Source of the DNA: Mediterraneibacter hominis
Lineage (GTDB): Bacteria > Bacillota > Clostridia > Lachnospirales > Lachnospiraceae
NCBI RefSeq assembly: GCF_014287475.1
Contig: NZ_JACOPF010000002.1
Location: 248,001 to 312,000 of the forward strand
Length of the DNA: 64,000 bases
Direction of reading: 5' to 3'
Under the pieces are notes generated by a model that was not told the DNA's origin, ran no database searches, and worked only from the letters and a program-made list of their open reading frames with translations. Position numbers and translations under genes: made by a program. Shown one piece after another: positions 25,889 to 36,326 of this stretch (the stretch's first letter is position 1; each line of letters begins with the position of its first letter).

Positions 25889-27322
25889 ATGACACCATTA
25901 CAATTTGTGATTATGTTGGCTATCGCCATTGTTATCTTGACGATTCTCACGTTGAAATTCAAAATGCACCCGGTTATGGTGCTGTTCTTGACCGCTACGT
26001 TTTGTGGTCTTGCATCCGGGAAAGGAATCGTAAACACATTTGCTTCCATAACGGAATATTTTGGATCGACATTAGGCTCTATCGGCGTTATGATTATCTT
26101 TGGAGCGATCATTGCTTCAGGAATCAATGACACGGGAGCAGCTACCAGTATGGTAAACTATTTTATCCGACTGTTTAAAGGAAAATGCCTTGAGCTTGCG
26201 CCGTCATTGACAGGCTTTATCATGAGTATCCCTGTTTTTGGCGATATTGCGATTATTCTCAACGCGCCGATCTCCGCTATTCTTGCAAAGCGTAAGAAAA
26301 TGGGCATGCAGCAGGTGGCTCCGTTTGTCAACCTGGGATTGACCTTGACCCACGGACTTGTACCGCCTACACCGGGAATCTTGGCAGTATCTGTTCTGCT
26401 TGGAGCGGATATAGGTACTGTGATTATATTGGGATTGATTTGTTCTGTGATTTCTTTTGCTGTCTGCTATCTCGGGCTTCGACCGATTTATGCAAAAAGC
26501 GAATATGTAGCTCCGCTGCCGCAGTATACAGAAGGGATAGAAGAAGTAGAGGATTCCAGCAACGTGGAGGCGCTTCTGATTAAAGAAGATCATGTTCCAA
26601 AGCCTCTCGCAGCCTTTACACCATTGCTTCTGCCGGCTGTAATGATTGCGGTTGGCTCTATCGGTAAGCTTTTCTGCGAAGAAGGAAGCGGTGCATATAA
26701 ATTCTTTGATGTTTTCGGAAATACCGTTCTGGCTCTTTTCATTGGTATACTCGCTGTAGGATTTATGGTATTTGGACGTAAGACGAAGGTTATCGGCAAA
26801 GCAAATGATGATGGAAACGGATGCAAACTGACAGAAAAGAGCAGTTGGTTTGAAATCGTAATGAACAACTGGGTAGAGCGTGCGTTGAAGATTGCGATTA
26901 GTGCACTTTTAATTACGGCAATGGGAGGAGCTATGGGTGGAATCCTCCGTGAGAACGAAGCGATCCAGACAATCGGAGAAATGATTGGCGGCAGCGCTTT
27001 CCCGGCACTTCTTGTACCGTTTATTATGGGCGCTATCTTGATGACTGTATGTGGATCTATGACTACGGCGGCTATGACAGCGGCTGGACTGATGGCAGGA
27101 TTAATGCCGGTTTTAGGATTGAATCCAGTAGTAACAAGCCTTGCAATCGGATGCGGTTCTATGGTAGGATGGCACGTAAACAACAGCGGATTCTGGATTT
27201 TTTCTTCATTATACGGCTTCAATGCAAAGCAGGGTATCAAATACTTTACGACAACAAATGCTCTTGGCGGAATCGTTGCATTTATCGTTCTTGCCATTCT
27301 TACAATGATCGGCATTGCATAA
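25889..27322 (+). CDS. GntP-family sugar-acid permease
   Basis: A 477-residue polytopic protein with about 12 membrane helices, resembling GntP/GntT gluconate:H+ symporters (MVLFLTATFCGLASG; SIPVFGDIAIILNAPI; THGLVPPTPGILAV; GWHVNNSGFWIFSS). A charged loop at about 215-235 interrupts the middle. It probably imports gluconate or another aldonate or hydroxy acid. Located between the isomerase and the dehydratase genes in one transcription unit. Confidence 0.9.
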   Translation: MTPLQFVIMLAIAIVILTILTLKFKMHPVMVLFLTATFCGLASGKGIVNTFASITEYFGSTLGSIGVMIIFGAIIASGINDTGAATSMVNYFIRLFKGKCLELAPSLTGFIMSIPVFGDIAIILNAPISAILAKRKKMGMQQVAPFVNLGLTLTHGLVPPTPGILAVSVLLGADIGTVIILGLICSVISFAVCYLGLRPIYAKSEYVAPLPQYTEGIEEVEDSSNVEALLIKEDHVPKPLAAFTPLLLPAVMIAVGSIGKLFCEEGSGAYKFFDVFGNTVLALFIGILAVGFMVFGRKTKVIGKANDDGNGCKLTEKSSWFEIVMNNWVERALKIAISALLITAMGGAMGGILRENEAIQTIGEMIGGSAFPALLVPFIMGAILMTVCGSMTTAAMTAAGLMAGLMPVLGLNPVVTSLAIGCGSMVGWHVNNSGFWIFSSLYGFNAKQGIKYFTTTNALGGIVAFIVLAILTMIGIA

Positions 27323-27357
27323 TGTAACAAGGAATTAGGAGGTTAGAGGAAAGATAT

Positions 27358-29106
27358 ATGGAACTGATAAGTCAGAAAATGAGAAAGCTGGCCCCGGAAC
27401 TGGATCCGCTGCGGATTGGGACAGGCTGGAAAAAGGAAGAACTGGAGAAACCGCAGATTATAATTGAAAGTACTTTTGGAGACAGCCATCCGGGAAGCGG
27501 ACATCTGGATAAACTGGTAGAAGAGGTACAGCGGGGAGTGCAGGAGGAAGGCGGCAAAGGAGCGCGCTACTTTTGTACAGATATATGCGACGGCGAGAGC
27601 CAGGGGACGGACGGCATTAATTACAGCCTTGCAAGTCGGGAGATCATTGCAGATATGATCGAGATCCATGAGAAGGCAACTCCCTTTGACGGAGGTGTAT
27701 TCCTCTCTAGCTGTGACAAAGGAATGCCTGGAAATCTGATGGGAATGGCGCGGGTCAATGTACCGTCTCTTATGGTTACCGGCGGTACCATGAGCGCAGG
27801 CCCTAACCTCCTGACGCTGGAGCAGTTGGGAATGTACAGCGCGAAGTATGAACGCGGAGAAATTGACGAGGAAACTTTTAACTGGGCGAAATGTAATGCC
27901 TGCCCAAGCTGCGGCGCATGCAGCTTTATTGGTACGGCTTCTACCATGCAGATTATGGCGGAGGCGCTGGGGCTGGCTCTGCCGGGGAGCGCACTGCTCC
28001 CCGCAGCCAGTCCGGATTTATTGGAATACGCATACCGTGCAGGCAGACAGGCAGTCCGTCTTGCACTGGAAGGGATAAAGCCGTCTGATATCGTAACCGA
28101 GAAGAGTTTTGAAAATGCGATTCTCGTACACGCCGCTATTTCGGGAAGTACGAATGCACTTCTGCATATACCGGCTCTCGCCCATGAATATGGGTTAGAG
28201 ATTACGGGCGATACATTTGACAGGCTGCACCGCGGCGCGCACTATCTTCTGGATCTGCGTCCAGCGGGGCGCTGGCCGGCAGAATTTTTCTACTATGCGG
28301 GCGGTGTGCCGGCGATTATGGAAGAAATCAGGGAAAAGCTGCACCTGGATGTAATGACAGTGACTGGGAAGACACTGGGAGAGAACCTGGATGAACTTCG
28401 TCAAAACGGATTTTATGATAAATGCCAGAAATGGCTGGATGATGCAAACAGAAAGTATGGAATATCTCTGACAAAAGAAGATATTATCAGACCATATGAC
28501 AAGGCGATTGGCACAGAGGGCAGTATTGCCGTATTAAAGGGAAATCTGGCTCCGGAGGGGGCGGTGATAAAGCATACCGCATGTCCGAAGGAAATGTTTG
28601 AGGCGACACTCTATGCCCGTCCGTTTGACAGTGAAGAAGAATGTCTCGACGCTGTGTTGCATCACAAGGTACAAAAAGGCGACGCGGTAATGATTCGATA
28701 CGAGGGGCCAAAAGCCAGCGGTATGCCGGAGATGTTCTACACATCAGAGGCGATAAGTTCTGACGCGGAGTTAGGCAGGAGTATTGCTCTCATTACAGAC
28801 GGGCGATTCTCTGGGGCGTCCACAGGACCGGTGATTGGGCATTGCAGCCCCGAAGCAGCCGACGGCGGACCGATTGCACTAGTAGAAGAAGGCGATTTGA
28901 TTTATATTAATATACAGGAAAGAAAGCTGGAAATCGTCGGAATAAAAGGAGAGAGACATTCTCCGGAAGAAATCGAGAAGATTCTGGCAGAACGCCGGAC
29001 AAGGTGGACGCGCCGGGAACGAAAATACAAGCGCGGTGTGCTCCGGATGTTCAGCGAACATGCGGCCTCGACGATGAAAGGGGCATATCTGGAATTTGAC
29101 GATTAA
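27358..29106 (+). CDS. IlvD/Edd-family dehydratase (sugar-acid dehydratase)
   Basis: A 582-residue Fe-S dehydratase: TDICDGESQGTDG near residue 85, SSCDKGMPGNL near 120 and CNACPSCGACSFIGTA near 180 supply cluster cysteines, and RFSGASTGPVIGH with the active-site Ser lies near the end. IlvD itself is about 560 residues and Edd about 600. With a GntP permease and no branched-chain biosynthesis genes around, aldonate dehydration (gluconate, xylonate, galactonate or similar) is more likely than valine/isoleucine synthesis. No KDG kinase or aldolase gene follows, so the downstream steps must be encoded elsewhere. Confidence 0.88.
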   Translation: MELISQKMRKLAPELDPLRIGTGWKKEELEKPQIIIESTFGDSHPGSGHLDKLVEEVQRGVQEEGGKGARYFCTDICDGESQGTDGINYSLASREIIADMIEIHEKATPFDGGVFLSSCDKGMPGNLMGMARVNVPSLMVTGGTMSAGPNLLTLEQLGMYSAKYERGEIDEETFNWAKCNACPSCGACSFIGTASTMQIMAEALGLALPGSALLPAASPDLLEYAYRAGRQAVRLALEGIKPSDIVTEKSFENAILVHAAISGSTNALLHIPALAHEYGLEITGDTFDRLHRGAHYLLDLRPAGRWPAEFFYYAGGVPAIMEEIREKLHLDVMTVTGKTLGENLDELRQNGFYDKCQKWLDDANRKYGISLTKEDIIRPYDKAIGTEGSIAVLKGNLAPEGAVIKHTACPKEMFEATLYARPFDSEEECLDAVLHHKVQKGDAVMIRYEGPKASGMPEMFYTSEAISSDAELGRSIALITDGRFSGASTGPVIGHCSPEAADGGPIALVEEGDLIYINIQERKLEIVGIKGERHSPEEIEKILAERRTRWTRRERKYKRGVLRMFSEHAASTMKGAYLEFDD

Positions 29107-29126
29107 AGAAGCATAATTTTTGAAAG

Positions 29127-29165
29127 CAGGCACTTACAAGGAAAGCTGTAAGTGCCTGTTGTTTT
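29127..29165 (+). terminator. Terminator after the sugar-acid genes
   Basis: A perfect 12-bp stem CAGGCACTTACA / TGTAAGTGCCTG (29127-29138 with 29147-29158), 8-base loop, then TTGTTTTG. It runs directly into the conserved 60-nt element. Confidence 0.75.
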
Positions 29166-29225
29166 GCGGCAGCCACGATAAGCACGCAGTGCGGTTTTAC
29201 GAATGGCGCGGACTGAACTGATACT
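29166..29225 (+). repeat. Dispersed 60-nt conserved element, copy 1 (partial)
   Basis: It is 54/60 identical, without gaps, to 48397-48456 on the minus strand; five of the six differences are transitions. It can form GCCA/TGGC enclosing a GCAC/GTGC hairpin, both kept in the other copy. The left half of the larger element seen at 48392-48558 is absent here, so this looks like a 3' fragment. It lies between a terminator and the gdpP promoter. Confidence 0.75.
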
Positions 29226-29272
29226 ATCTGCTTAAGCATTATAACGAAAAAGTAGAATAATCATAAAAAAGA

Positions 29273-29281
29273 TGGTATAAT
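29273..29281 (+). promoter_or_regulatory. Extended -10 promoter before gdpP
   Basis: TGGTATAAT, an extended -10 with a consensus hexamer (29276-29281). The -35 region is poor. About 90 nt of leader precedes gdpP, with no strong fold seen. Confidence 0.5.
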
Positions 29282-29380
29282 AGGAACAATTGGCAGGATA
29301 CTGCCTGTATGGGGAGTGATGGCAGCCTGTTTGCAGGGCTGTGTAAGTAAAATGTCTGTACTTGAAGTGAGGAAAGAACA

Positions 29381-31426
29381 ATGAAGAAAAATAAAATGCG
29401 TTTAAAAGGGCAGCTTCGGATGTACATGCACTGGCCGTTGATTATGACTGTTCTTTTGCTTGCCATGAATATATGGATGTATATGATTGACAAGAAGGCG
29501 GGCATGATGATGTCTGCGTTTATTATTATCTACTTTGTGATTGCAGGCGTGCTGTATTTCTATAACCGTTCTCTTATTCTGGCTGACCTGATCCAATTCT
29601 CTACACAGTATAAAGGCATACAGAACACATTGTTGAAAGAGCTGGCGCTTCCGTATGCGATTACACTCGAGGATGGGAGAATACTCTGGAAGAATGACAG
29701 CTTTGAAGCTCTGGTGGAAGGAAAGAAAAGAGAACCGTATTTAAACAAAATTATTCCCGCGCTCAATAAAGGGGTATTTCCAAAAGACGATATGGAACAC
29801 ATAGAGCTGGAAGTAACCTTCAAGGAACGCAGCTATCAGGCAGTTCTGAAAAGAGTTTCTCTTGAGGGATTCAGTAAATCAGAGAAACTTTTGCAGATAC
29901 CGGAAGAAAAGGAGTATTTTATTGCTGTCTATTTAAAGGACGTCACAGAGCTGAACGCATATATCAAAGAAAATGAAGAACAGCGTCTGATTGCAGGACT
30001 CATTTATATTGACAATTACGATGAGGTAATGGAGAGCGTGGAGGAGGTGCGCCAGTCACTTCTTGTGGCGCTGATTGACCGGAAAATCAATAAATATATA
30101 GGAGACCTTGACGGAATCGTTAAGAAGCTGGAGAAGGATAAGTATTTTATTGTAATTAAGAAAGAAAGCTACCGGCAGATAGAGGCGGACAAATTTTCTC
30201 TGTTAGAGGAGGTAAAGCAGGTCAATATCGGAAATGCCCGCTGTGCTACTTTAAGTATCGGGCTTGGTTTAAATACTGCGACATATGCACAGAGCTATAA
30301 TTATGCGCGGGTTGCGATTGACCTGGCGCTTGCCAGAGGCGGAGATCAGGCGGTCATTAAAGATTGTAAGGGGATTACGTACTTTGGCGGCAAGAAGGAG
30401 CAGACGGCAAAGAATACCCGCGTTAAAGCACGTGTCAAGGCAGAGGCGCTGCGGGAGTTTATTGAGGCAAAAGATCAAGTCATCGTTATGGGACATAAGA
30501 TTGCGGATGCAGATTCCTTCGGAGCATGTATGGGAATCTACAGGGCGGCGGTGAGCCTGGAGAAAAAGGCGCATGTCGTTATCAACGAGGTGACGAGCTC
30601 TATCCGTCCGCTGTATGATGAGATAGCAGAGAGCCCGGCATATGAGGACGACATTTTCCTGACGTCAGAACAGGCGCTGGATCGTATTTCCGACAGTACA
30701 ATGGTGATTGTGGTGGACACGAATAAACCACAGATGACGGAATGTCCGGATCTGTTGAAGCGCTCTAAGATGACGGCGGTATTAGATCATCACCGTCAGA
30801 GCAGCAACATCATTGAAAATGCAGTGCTTTCCTATGTAGAGCCTTATTCTTCTTCTACATGCGAAATGGTGGCAGAGGTACTGCAGTATATTGTCGATGA
30901 TATTAAATTCCCTTCGGTGGAGGCGGACTGTCTGTATGCCGGAATTATGATAGATACACGCAACTTTATGAATCGTACTGGCGTACGCACGTTCGAGGCA
31001 GCGGCGTTTCTGCGCAGATGTGGTGCGGATATTACGCGCGTGCGTAAAATGTTCCGAGATGATATGGCATCTTATCGGGCAAAGGCGGAGGCAGTCAGAA
31101 GAGCAGAGGTATACAGGAAGGAGTATGCCATTGCAGTTTGTCCAAGCGATATAGACAGCCCTACGGTGCTGGCGGCGCAGGCGGCAAATGAGCTGCTGGA
31201 TATTGGTGGAATCAAAGCGTCCTTTGTGCTTACCGTATATGAAGGGAAGATATATTTAAGCGCTCGTTCCATTGATGAAGTGAACGTACAGATTATTGCG
31301 GAAAAACTGGGAGGCGGCGGCCATATCAATTCGGCAGGGGCACAGTTTGAGCATACAGATATTGACGAGGCGGTGAATGCCTTGAAAGAAACAATAGACC
31401 AGATGATTGAGGAAGGAGATATTTAA
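29381..31426 (+). CDS. gdpP: Cyclic-di-AMP phosphodiesterase GdpP
   Basis: A 681-residue membrane enzyme with two N-terminal helices (about residues 15-65), a PAS-like region near 85-150, a degenerate GGDEF domain near 175-300, and DHH-DHHA1 phosphodiesterase domains with [24 protein letters not shown] and [12 protein letters not shown]. It hydrolyses cyclic-di-AMP to pApA, controlling potassium and osmolyte balance and wall stress. Domain order and length match the family. It is followed at once by rplI (ATG one base after the stop), an order conserved in many Firmicutes. Confidence 0.95.
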   Translation: MKKNKMRLKGQLRMYMHWPLIMTVLLLAMNIWMYMIDKKAGMMMSAFIIIYFVIAGVLYFYNRSLILADLIQFSTQYKGIQNTLLKELALPYAITLEDGRILWKNDSFEALVEGKKREPYLNKIIPALNKGVFPKDDMEHIELEVTFKERSYQAVLKRVSLEGFSKSEKLLQIPEEKEYFIAVYLKDVTELNAYIKENEEQRLIAGLIYIDNYDEVMESVEEVRQSLLVALIDRKINKYIGDLDGIVKKLEKDKYFIVIKKESYRQIEADKFSLLEEVKQVNIGNARCATLSIGLGLNTATYAQSYNYARVAIDLALARGGDQAVIKDCKGITYFGGKKEQTAKNTRVKARVKAEALREFIEAKDQVIVMGHKIADADSFGACMGIYRAAVSLEKKAHVVINEVTSSIRPLYDEIAESPAYEDDIFLTSEQALDRISDSTMVIVVDTNKPQMTECPDLLKRSKMTAVLDHHRQSSNIIENAVLSYVEPYSSSTCEMVAEVLQYIVDDIKFPSVEADCLYAGIMIDTRNFMNRTGVRTFEAAAFLRRCGADITRVRKMFRDDMASYRAKAEAVRRAEVYRKEYAIAVCPSDIDSPTVLAAQAANELLDIGGIKASFVLTVYEGKIYLSARSIDEVNVQIIAEKLGGGGHINSAGAQFEHTDIDEAVNALKETIDQMIEEGDI

Positions 31427-31427
31427 A

Positions 31428-31877
31428 ATGAAAGTAATCTTATTGCAGGATGTAAAGGCTCTCGGGAAAAAAGGAGAAATTGTCAATGTAAGCGACGGTT
31501 ATGCAAGGAATTTTATTTTGCCTAAGAAAATGGGAGTGGAGGCAACCGGAAAGAACTTAAATGATTTAAAACTGCAAAAAAATAATGAAGTAAAAGTAGC
31601 AAAGGAACATCTGGAAGCGGCAAAAGAATTAGCGGCAAAGCTGGAGGGCGGTAAAGTGACGCTCCAGATTAAAGTCGGAGAGGGCGGAAGGACATTCGGC
31701 TCTGTTTCCAGCAAGGAGATCGCTGCGGCAGTGAAAGAACAGATGGGACTGGATATTGACAAAAAGAAAATCCAGTTAAAAGAAACGATAAAGACACTTG
31801 GAACGCACAATGTGCCTGTAAAGCTTCATCCAGAAGTGACGGCAGAGCTGAAGGTTTCTGTGACAGAAGAAAACTAA
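31428..31877 (+). CDS. rplI: 50S ribosomal protein L9
   Basis: A 149-residue L9 with N-terminal [28 protein letters not shown] (part), FILPKKMG, a long connecting helix and a C-terminal domain. ATG 31428 is preceded by GGAG inside the gdpP end. Normal length. It lies between gdpP and dnaB. Confidence 0.96.
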   Translation: MKVILLQDVKALGKKGEIVNVSDGYARNFILPKKMGVEATGKNLNDLKLQKNNEVKVAKEHLEAAKELAAKLEGGKVTLQIKVGEGGRTFGSVSSKEIAAAVKEQMGLDIDKKKIQLKETIKTLGTHNVPVKLHPEVTAELKVSVTEEN

Positions 31878-31905
31878 CGGGCAGGTAGACAGAAGTTAAG
31901 GAGAG

Positions 31906-33261
31906 ATGTTCTTTATGGAAGCAGCCATTAAAAGAATACTTCCACATAGTGCGGAGGCAGAGCAGGCAGTAGTGGGAGCTATGCTTATGAATAAAGACGC
32001 GATTATCGCGGCTTCAGAGATCCTGTCGGGAGAAGACTTCTACCAGTCTGCATACGGGATTTTGTTTGACTCTATGGTAGAACTGTTTCAATCAGGGAAA
32101 CCAGTAGATTTGATTACCCTGCAGGAGCATTTGAAAGAAAAAAATGTTCCCCCCGAAGTAAGTGGGATGGAATTTGTCAGAGAACTGATTGCGAATGTGC
32201 AGACTTCTGCGAATGTAAAGTATTATGCAGAAATTGTACAGGAGAAGGCGACCCTGCGGAAACTGATCAAGATAAATGAAGAAATTGCGAATACCTGTTA
32301 TCTGGAAAACCAACCGTTGGAAGTAATTCTGGAACGGGCGGAAAAAGGAATTTTTGAACTCGTAGAACATGGAAACATGCAGGAATATACTCCGATTAAA
32401 CAGGTGGTGCTCAATGCTTTGGACGTCATTGAGAAAGCCTCAAAGACAAAGGGTACGGTGACGGGAATCCCTACCGGCTTTATCGATCTGGATTATAAGC
32501 TTTCCGGACTGCAGCGTTCCGATTTAATTCTGATTGCAGCGCGTCCGTCTATGGGAAAGACTGCGTTTGTGTTGAATATCGCACAGCATGTGGCATTCAG
32601 GCAGAATCTTGCCGTGGCAATTTTCAGTCTGGAGATGTCAAAGGAACAACTGGTAAACCGTTTATTTTCCCTGGAGTCGCATGTGGATGCGCAGGTATTA
32701 AGAACGGGAAACTTGAAAGACACAGACTGGGAAAAGCTGATTGAAGGCGCGGGAACGATCGGAAAATCGAAGATGATTATCGACGACACGTCGGGAATTT
32801 CTATTGCAGAGATGCGCTCGAAGTGTCGAAAGTATAAGCTGGAAATGGGGCTGGACTTAATCATCATTGACTATTTGCAGCTGATGAGTGGAAGCGGCGG
32901 CAGAAGCAACGAGAGCCGGCAGCAGGAAATTTCCGAAATTTCCCGTTCTTTAAAAGGGCTTGCCAGGGAGCTGAATGTTCCTGTGATTGCGCTGTCTCAG
33001 TTAAGCCGCGCGGTGGAACAGAGGACAGATAAGCGCCCTATGCTTTCGGATTTGCGTGAATCTGGGGCAATCGAGCAGGACGCCGACGTATGCATGTTTA
33101 TTTACCGGGAAGATTATTATATACCAGATACCGAGGATAAAAATATCGCGGAGATTATCATAGCCAAACAGCGCAACGGTCCGGTAGGAACAGTGCGGCT
33201 TGCCTGGATGCCGCAGTATACAAGGTTTGGAAACGAACTTCGGCAGCAGGATAATGGATAA
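31906..33261 (+). CDS. dnaB: Replicative DNA helicase
   Basis: A 451-residue hexameric helicase. The N-terminal collar domain starts with LPHSAEAEQAVVGAML, and the RecA-type motor has Walker A ARPSMGKT near residue 212, Walker B LIIIDYLQLM and the arginine-finger region near DLRESGAIEQDADV. No intein is seen. The start is either ATG 31906 (GGAG two bases away) or ATG 31915 (11 bases); neither spacing is ideal. Third gene of gdpP-rplI-dnaB. Confidence 0.96.
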   Translation: MFFMEAAIKRILPHSAEAEQAVVGAMLMNKDAIIAASEILSGEDFYQSAYGILFDSMVELFQSGKPVDLITLQEHLKEKNVPPEVSGMEFVRELIANVQTSANVKYYAEIVQEKATLRKLIKINEEIANTCYLENQPLEVILERAEKGIFELVEHGNMQEYTPIKQVVLNALDVIEKASKTKGTVTGIPTGFIDLDYKLSGLQRSDLILIAARPSMGKTAFVLNIAQHVAFRQNLAVAIFSLEMSKEQLVNRLFSLESHVDAQVLRTGNLKDTDWEKLIEGAGTIGKSKMIIDDTSGISIAEMRSKCRKYKLEMGLDLIIIDYLQLMSGSGGRSNESRQQEISEISRSLKGLARELNVPVIALSQLSRAVEQRTDKRPMLSDLRESGAIEQDADVCMFIYREDYYIPDTEDKNIAEIIIAKQRNGPVGTVRLAWMPQYTRFGNELRQQDNG

Positions 33262-33265
33262 AAAG

Positions 33266-33300
33266 GCACAGCTAAGAAAGTAAAAACTTTTTAGCTGTGC
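33266..33300. terminator. Terminator between convergent dnaB and ABC genes
   Basis: GCACAGCTAA (33266-33275) pairs with TTAGCTGTGC (33291-33300), extended inward by AAAGT/ACTTT. Located 15 bp before the stop of the convergent ABC ATPase gene. The plus-strand tail is TGTATTTGTC. Confidence 0.65.
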
Positions 33301-33315
33301 TGTATTTGTCTTATT

Positions 33316-34512
33316 CTACCGGTGTACATGGATGACTTCATCCTGTCCCATTTTTACCTGACTGCCCTGGCTTAAAATATCCCGCATCATTTTTTCCTGT
33401 GCAGAGATATTTATATCTAATTCCGGAGGATAGCCGATACTATTTTCGCTTTTTTTCTCGAAGATATAGATATGTCTGAAATCAGGCGTAAAAGAAACGG
33501 AAGAGCCCGAGCTTCCAGGTATCGTATTGTCAACAGAAATAATTTCTTCTCCGTTCATACGGAAATAGATTCCCATTTTATTTCCATAATCTTCAATATA
33601 GTCGACTTCTCCGCCCAGGGAATTGTCAGATAGTCCGGCGTGCAGATGGATATGTTCCGGACGGATCCCAAGATAGAATTCGGTTTCTTTGGACGCAATA
33701 ATCAGTTTTTCCCACATATCGGGGAGCTTCAGAGAATACTTGCCGCAGTGCAGCAGTCCGTTCTTCCAGACGGCAGAAATAATATTTGTTGCCGGAGACC
33801 CGATAAATTTTGCTGTAAATACATTGGCAGGGCGGTGATAGACATTATAAGGTGTGTCCAGCATCATCAGCTTTCCTTCACGCATAAGCGCGATACGGTT
33901 TCCAAGTGTCATAGCCTCTACCTGGTCGTGGGTGACATAGATAAAGGTCTGATGGTAGTATTGATGTACTTTTACGAGTTCCTTACGCGCCTGTAAACGG
34001 AGCTGGGCGTCCAGGTTCGACAGAGGTTCATCCAAGAGCAGATAAGGAGAGCGCTTTACTAATGCGCGCGCGAGCGCGACGCGCTGCCTTTGTCCTCCGG
34101 ATAACTCTTTTGGCTTCCTGTTCACATAGGTTTCCAGTCCGAAAATTTTTAATACCATTTGCAGGCGTTTTTCAATTTCTTCTTTCTCTTCTTTGTGTGC
34201 TTTTAAAGCATAGCAGATATTGTCTCTGACTGTCATGTGAGGGTACAGGGCGTAGTTTTGAAAAACCATAGATACGCCTCTTTTTCCGGCAGGTACGTCG
34301 TTGACGCATTTTCCTTCCATGACTAATTCTCCAGAGCTGATGGTCTCCAGTCCTGCGATCATCCGCAGAGTTGTGGATTTTCCACATCCGGAAGGGCCCA
34401 GCAGAATCAGGCGCTCGCCTTCGCGGATATGTAGATCTAAATGTTCGATCACTTTTGTTTTTCCAAATGTTTTTTCTACGTTTTTAAATATAATATCTTT
34501 TTTGTTTGCCAT
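33316..34512 (-). CDS. Sugar ABC importer ATPase (UgpC/MsmK/MalK type)
   Basis: A 398-residue CUT1-type ATPase: Walker A GPSGCGKS at about 38-45, signature LSGGQRQR, DEPLSNLDAQLR, and a C-terminal OB/regulatory region (FIGSPATNI; LGIRPEHIHL). It energises import of oligosaccharides or glycerol-phosphate compounds. Last gene of a five-gene minus-strand unit. GGAG precedes the ATG. Such ATPases may serve several importers. Confidence 0.92.
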   Translation of the reverse strand: MANKKDIIFKNVEKTFGKTKVIEHLDLHIREGERLILLGPSGCGKSTTLRMIAGLETISSGELVMEGKCVNDVPAGKRGVSMVFQNYALYPHMTVRDNICYALKAHKEEKEEIEKRLQMVLKIFGLETYVNRKPKELSGGQRQRVALARALVKRSPYLLLDEPLSNLDAQLRLQARKELVKVHQYYHQTFIYVTHDQVEAMTLGNRIALMREGKLMMLDTPYNVYHRPANVFTAKFIGSPATNIISAVWKNGLLHCGKYSLKLPDMWEKLIIASKETEFYLGIRPEHIHLHAGLSDNSLGGEVDYIEDYGNKMGIYFRMNGEEIISVDNTIPGSSGSSVSFTPDFRHIYIFEKKSENSIGYPPELDINISAQEKMMRDILSQGSQVKMGQDEVIHVHR

Positions 34513-34538
34513 AATGAAACTCCTCGTATAATAAGCTT

Positions 34539-35387
34539 TTATCCTTTTATTCCCGACGACGCAAATGTACTCATAATATGCTTTTGGAAGATTAAATATA
34601 ACGTGAGAGGCAGCAGCATTGTAATGACTGCCATTGCTAATGTTATCGTATATTCCACGCCGCCTTCGGAATCTGTAAATACCTGCATGGCAAGCGACAG
34701 GGTATAATTTTCTCTGCTGCGCAGTATCAGCGTAGGCCAGACATATTCATTCCAGGAATTAATAAAAAAGATGATGCCTGTAGAAATGATGGCCGGTCTG
34801 CATATAGGAATAATGATATTCCGTAAAATTTTCATTTCTGAAATGTCATCCAGATGAGAAATTTCTATCAACGGTCGGGGAACCGTTTTCATAGTCTGCC
34901 GTAAAAGAAAGATTCCCGATGCATCTGCCAGTTGAGGAAGGACAACGCCCCAGATTTTATCTACTAGATTCAGATTAGAGACAGTCAGATAGTTCGGGAT
35001 CATTGTTACAGTAAACGGAATAAAAATTGTACATATCAAAAAGAAATAAATTACATTTTTCCCCTTAAAATCAAAAAATACAAATGCATATGCGGCTAAT
35101 GTACTCGTAACTACTTTAAAGACAGTAACTGTCACAGCAATTATGAAGGTATTCAGCGTAATCTTAAAAATAGGGAGAGAAGATAAAATTTCTCCGTAAT
35201 TGTCGAATGTTATCTGTGATGGAAGCAGGCTGCCGTTATATAATTCCTGCATGGATTTGAAGGAGCTTATGAATGCGAACAAGACAGGAACCAGCGCGAT
35301 GATTACCAGAAGCATCATCAACAGATGCCACCCAATCTGCCGCTTATGAAGAGGGCGGGCAGTCTTTAAATTTTGATTAGTTTTCAT
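34539..35387 (-). CDS. Carbohydrate ABC permease (UgpE/MalG-like)
   Basis: A 282-residue inner-membrane protein with six helices and the CUT1 coupling motif near EISHLDDISEMKILRNIIIP (EAA loop). It starts inside the end of the other permease gene (11-bp overlap), so they are translated together. It forms the heterodimeric channel of the importer. Confidence 0.92.
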   Translation of the reverse strand: MKTNQNLKTARPLHKRQIGWHLLMMLLVIIALVPVLFAFISSFKSMQELYNGSLLPSQITFDNYGEILSSLPIFKITLNTFIIAVTVTVFKVVTSTLAAYAFVFFDFKGKNVIYFFLICTIFIPFTVTMIPNYLTVSNLNLVDKIWGVVLPQLADASGIFLLRQTMKTVPRPLIEISHLDDISEMKILRNIIIPICRPAIISTGIIFFINSWNEYVWPTLILRSRENYTLSLAMQVFTDSEGGVEYTITLAMAVITMLLPLTLYLIFQKHIMSTFASSGIKG

Positions 35388-36309
35388 AGTAAACTCCCTT
35401 CTCTACATATTTGAATTCCAGAACCAGAAGGAAAATAAAAATAAGCATCATTAAAATGGCATAAGCGGAGGCGGAGCCGGTTTTATAAAAACCAAACGCT
35501 TCATTATACACGTTGTAGATCAGGTTACTGCTGCCATAGTCCGGCCCGCCCTGCGTGATCATGTTGATTGGAGTAAACACCTGCTGCATTCCCTGGACGA
35601 TTGCGAGAATCAGCACATAGATGCCGGTAGAGCTGCTCATAGGCACAACAATTTTTAGAAATATTTTGTGCAGAGGTATATTGTCGACCCTCGCCGCTTC
35701 AATGATTTCTAATGGAATACTTCCGACGCCGGACAAGGCGACGATAAAATTGTATCCGAATATTTTCCATGAAGTAATGATACTGATTACAACGATAACA
35801 AGCCCCTGCGTTGTGCTCCAGATAGGAACCTTCTGGCCAAATGCTTCCATAATTTTGGCGGCCGGTCCGGAGATCGGGTTTAAAATCCAGACAAAAATCA
35901 TGGTTCCTGCTACAAGGGAGATGACACTCGGCAAAAAAATGGAGCTTCTATAAAAATTTTTACCTTTTTTTATAACGAAAGACAAGATAAAGGAAAAAAT
36001 GTATGGAGCAACAAAATTAAAAATCAGAAGCAGAAAAATATATAAAAAAGTATTTACTAATATTTTCTGTATATTTGGATCCTGAAACATATTGATATAA
36101 TTGGCGAAGCCGACAAATTCTTTTACCGGCTTCACCATGTTCCAGTCAAAAAAGCTTAGATAAATCGTATATATCAGAGGATAAAACATAAAAATTGCCA
36201 GGACGGCGGCAGCGGGAAACAAAAACAGATAGGGCCGGAGAAATTTACCGGTTTTCCTGGCCCTATCCGGTCTGCTTGTACTTACCGCTGGCTTATGAAT
36301 ATTTTTCAT
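35377..36309 (-). CDS. Carbohydrate ABC permease (UgpA/MalF-like)
   Basis: A 310-residue permease with six membrane helices, a basic N-terminal tail and the EAA loop EIIEAARVDNIPLHKIFLKI. The segment MITQGGPDYGSSNLIYNVYNEAF is typical of UgpA-like permeases. Second of the transporter genes, 17 bp after the binding-protein gene. Confidence 0.92.
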   Translation of the reverse strand: MKNIHKPAVSTSRPDRARKTGKFLRPYLFLFPAAAVLAIFMFYPLIYTIYLSFFDWNMVKPVKEFVGFANYINMFQDPNIQKILVNTFLYIFLLLIFNFVAPYIFSFILSFVIKKGKNFYRSSIFLPSVISLVAGTMIFVWILNPISGPAAKIMEAFGQKVPIWSTTQGLVIVVISIITSWKIFGYNFIVALSGVGSIPLEIIEAARVDNIPLHKIFLKIVVPMSSSTGIYVLILAIVQGMQQVFTPINMITQGGPDYGSSNLIYNVYNEAFGFYKTGSASAYAILMMLIFIFLLVLEFKYVEKGVYYEN

Positions 36310-36326
36310 AGCGATCAGCCTTTCTT

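Noticed and set aside
26590..27330. Open frame of about 245 codons antisense to the GntP permease
   Set aside because: Composition mirrors the hydrophobic gene on the other strand; no start signal or family.
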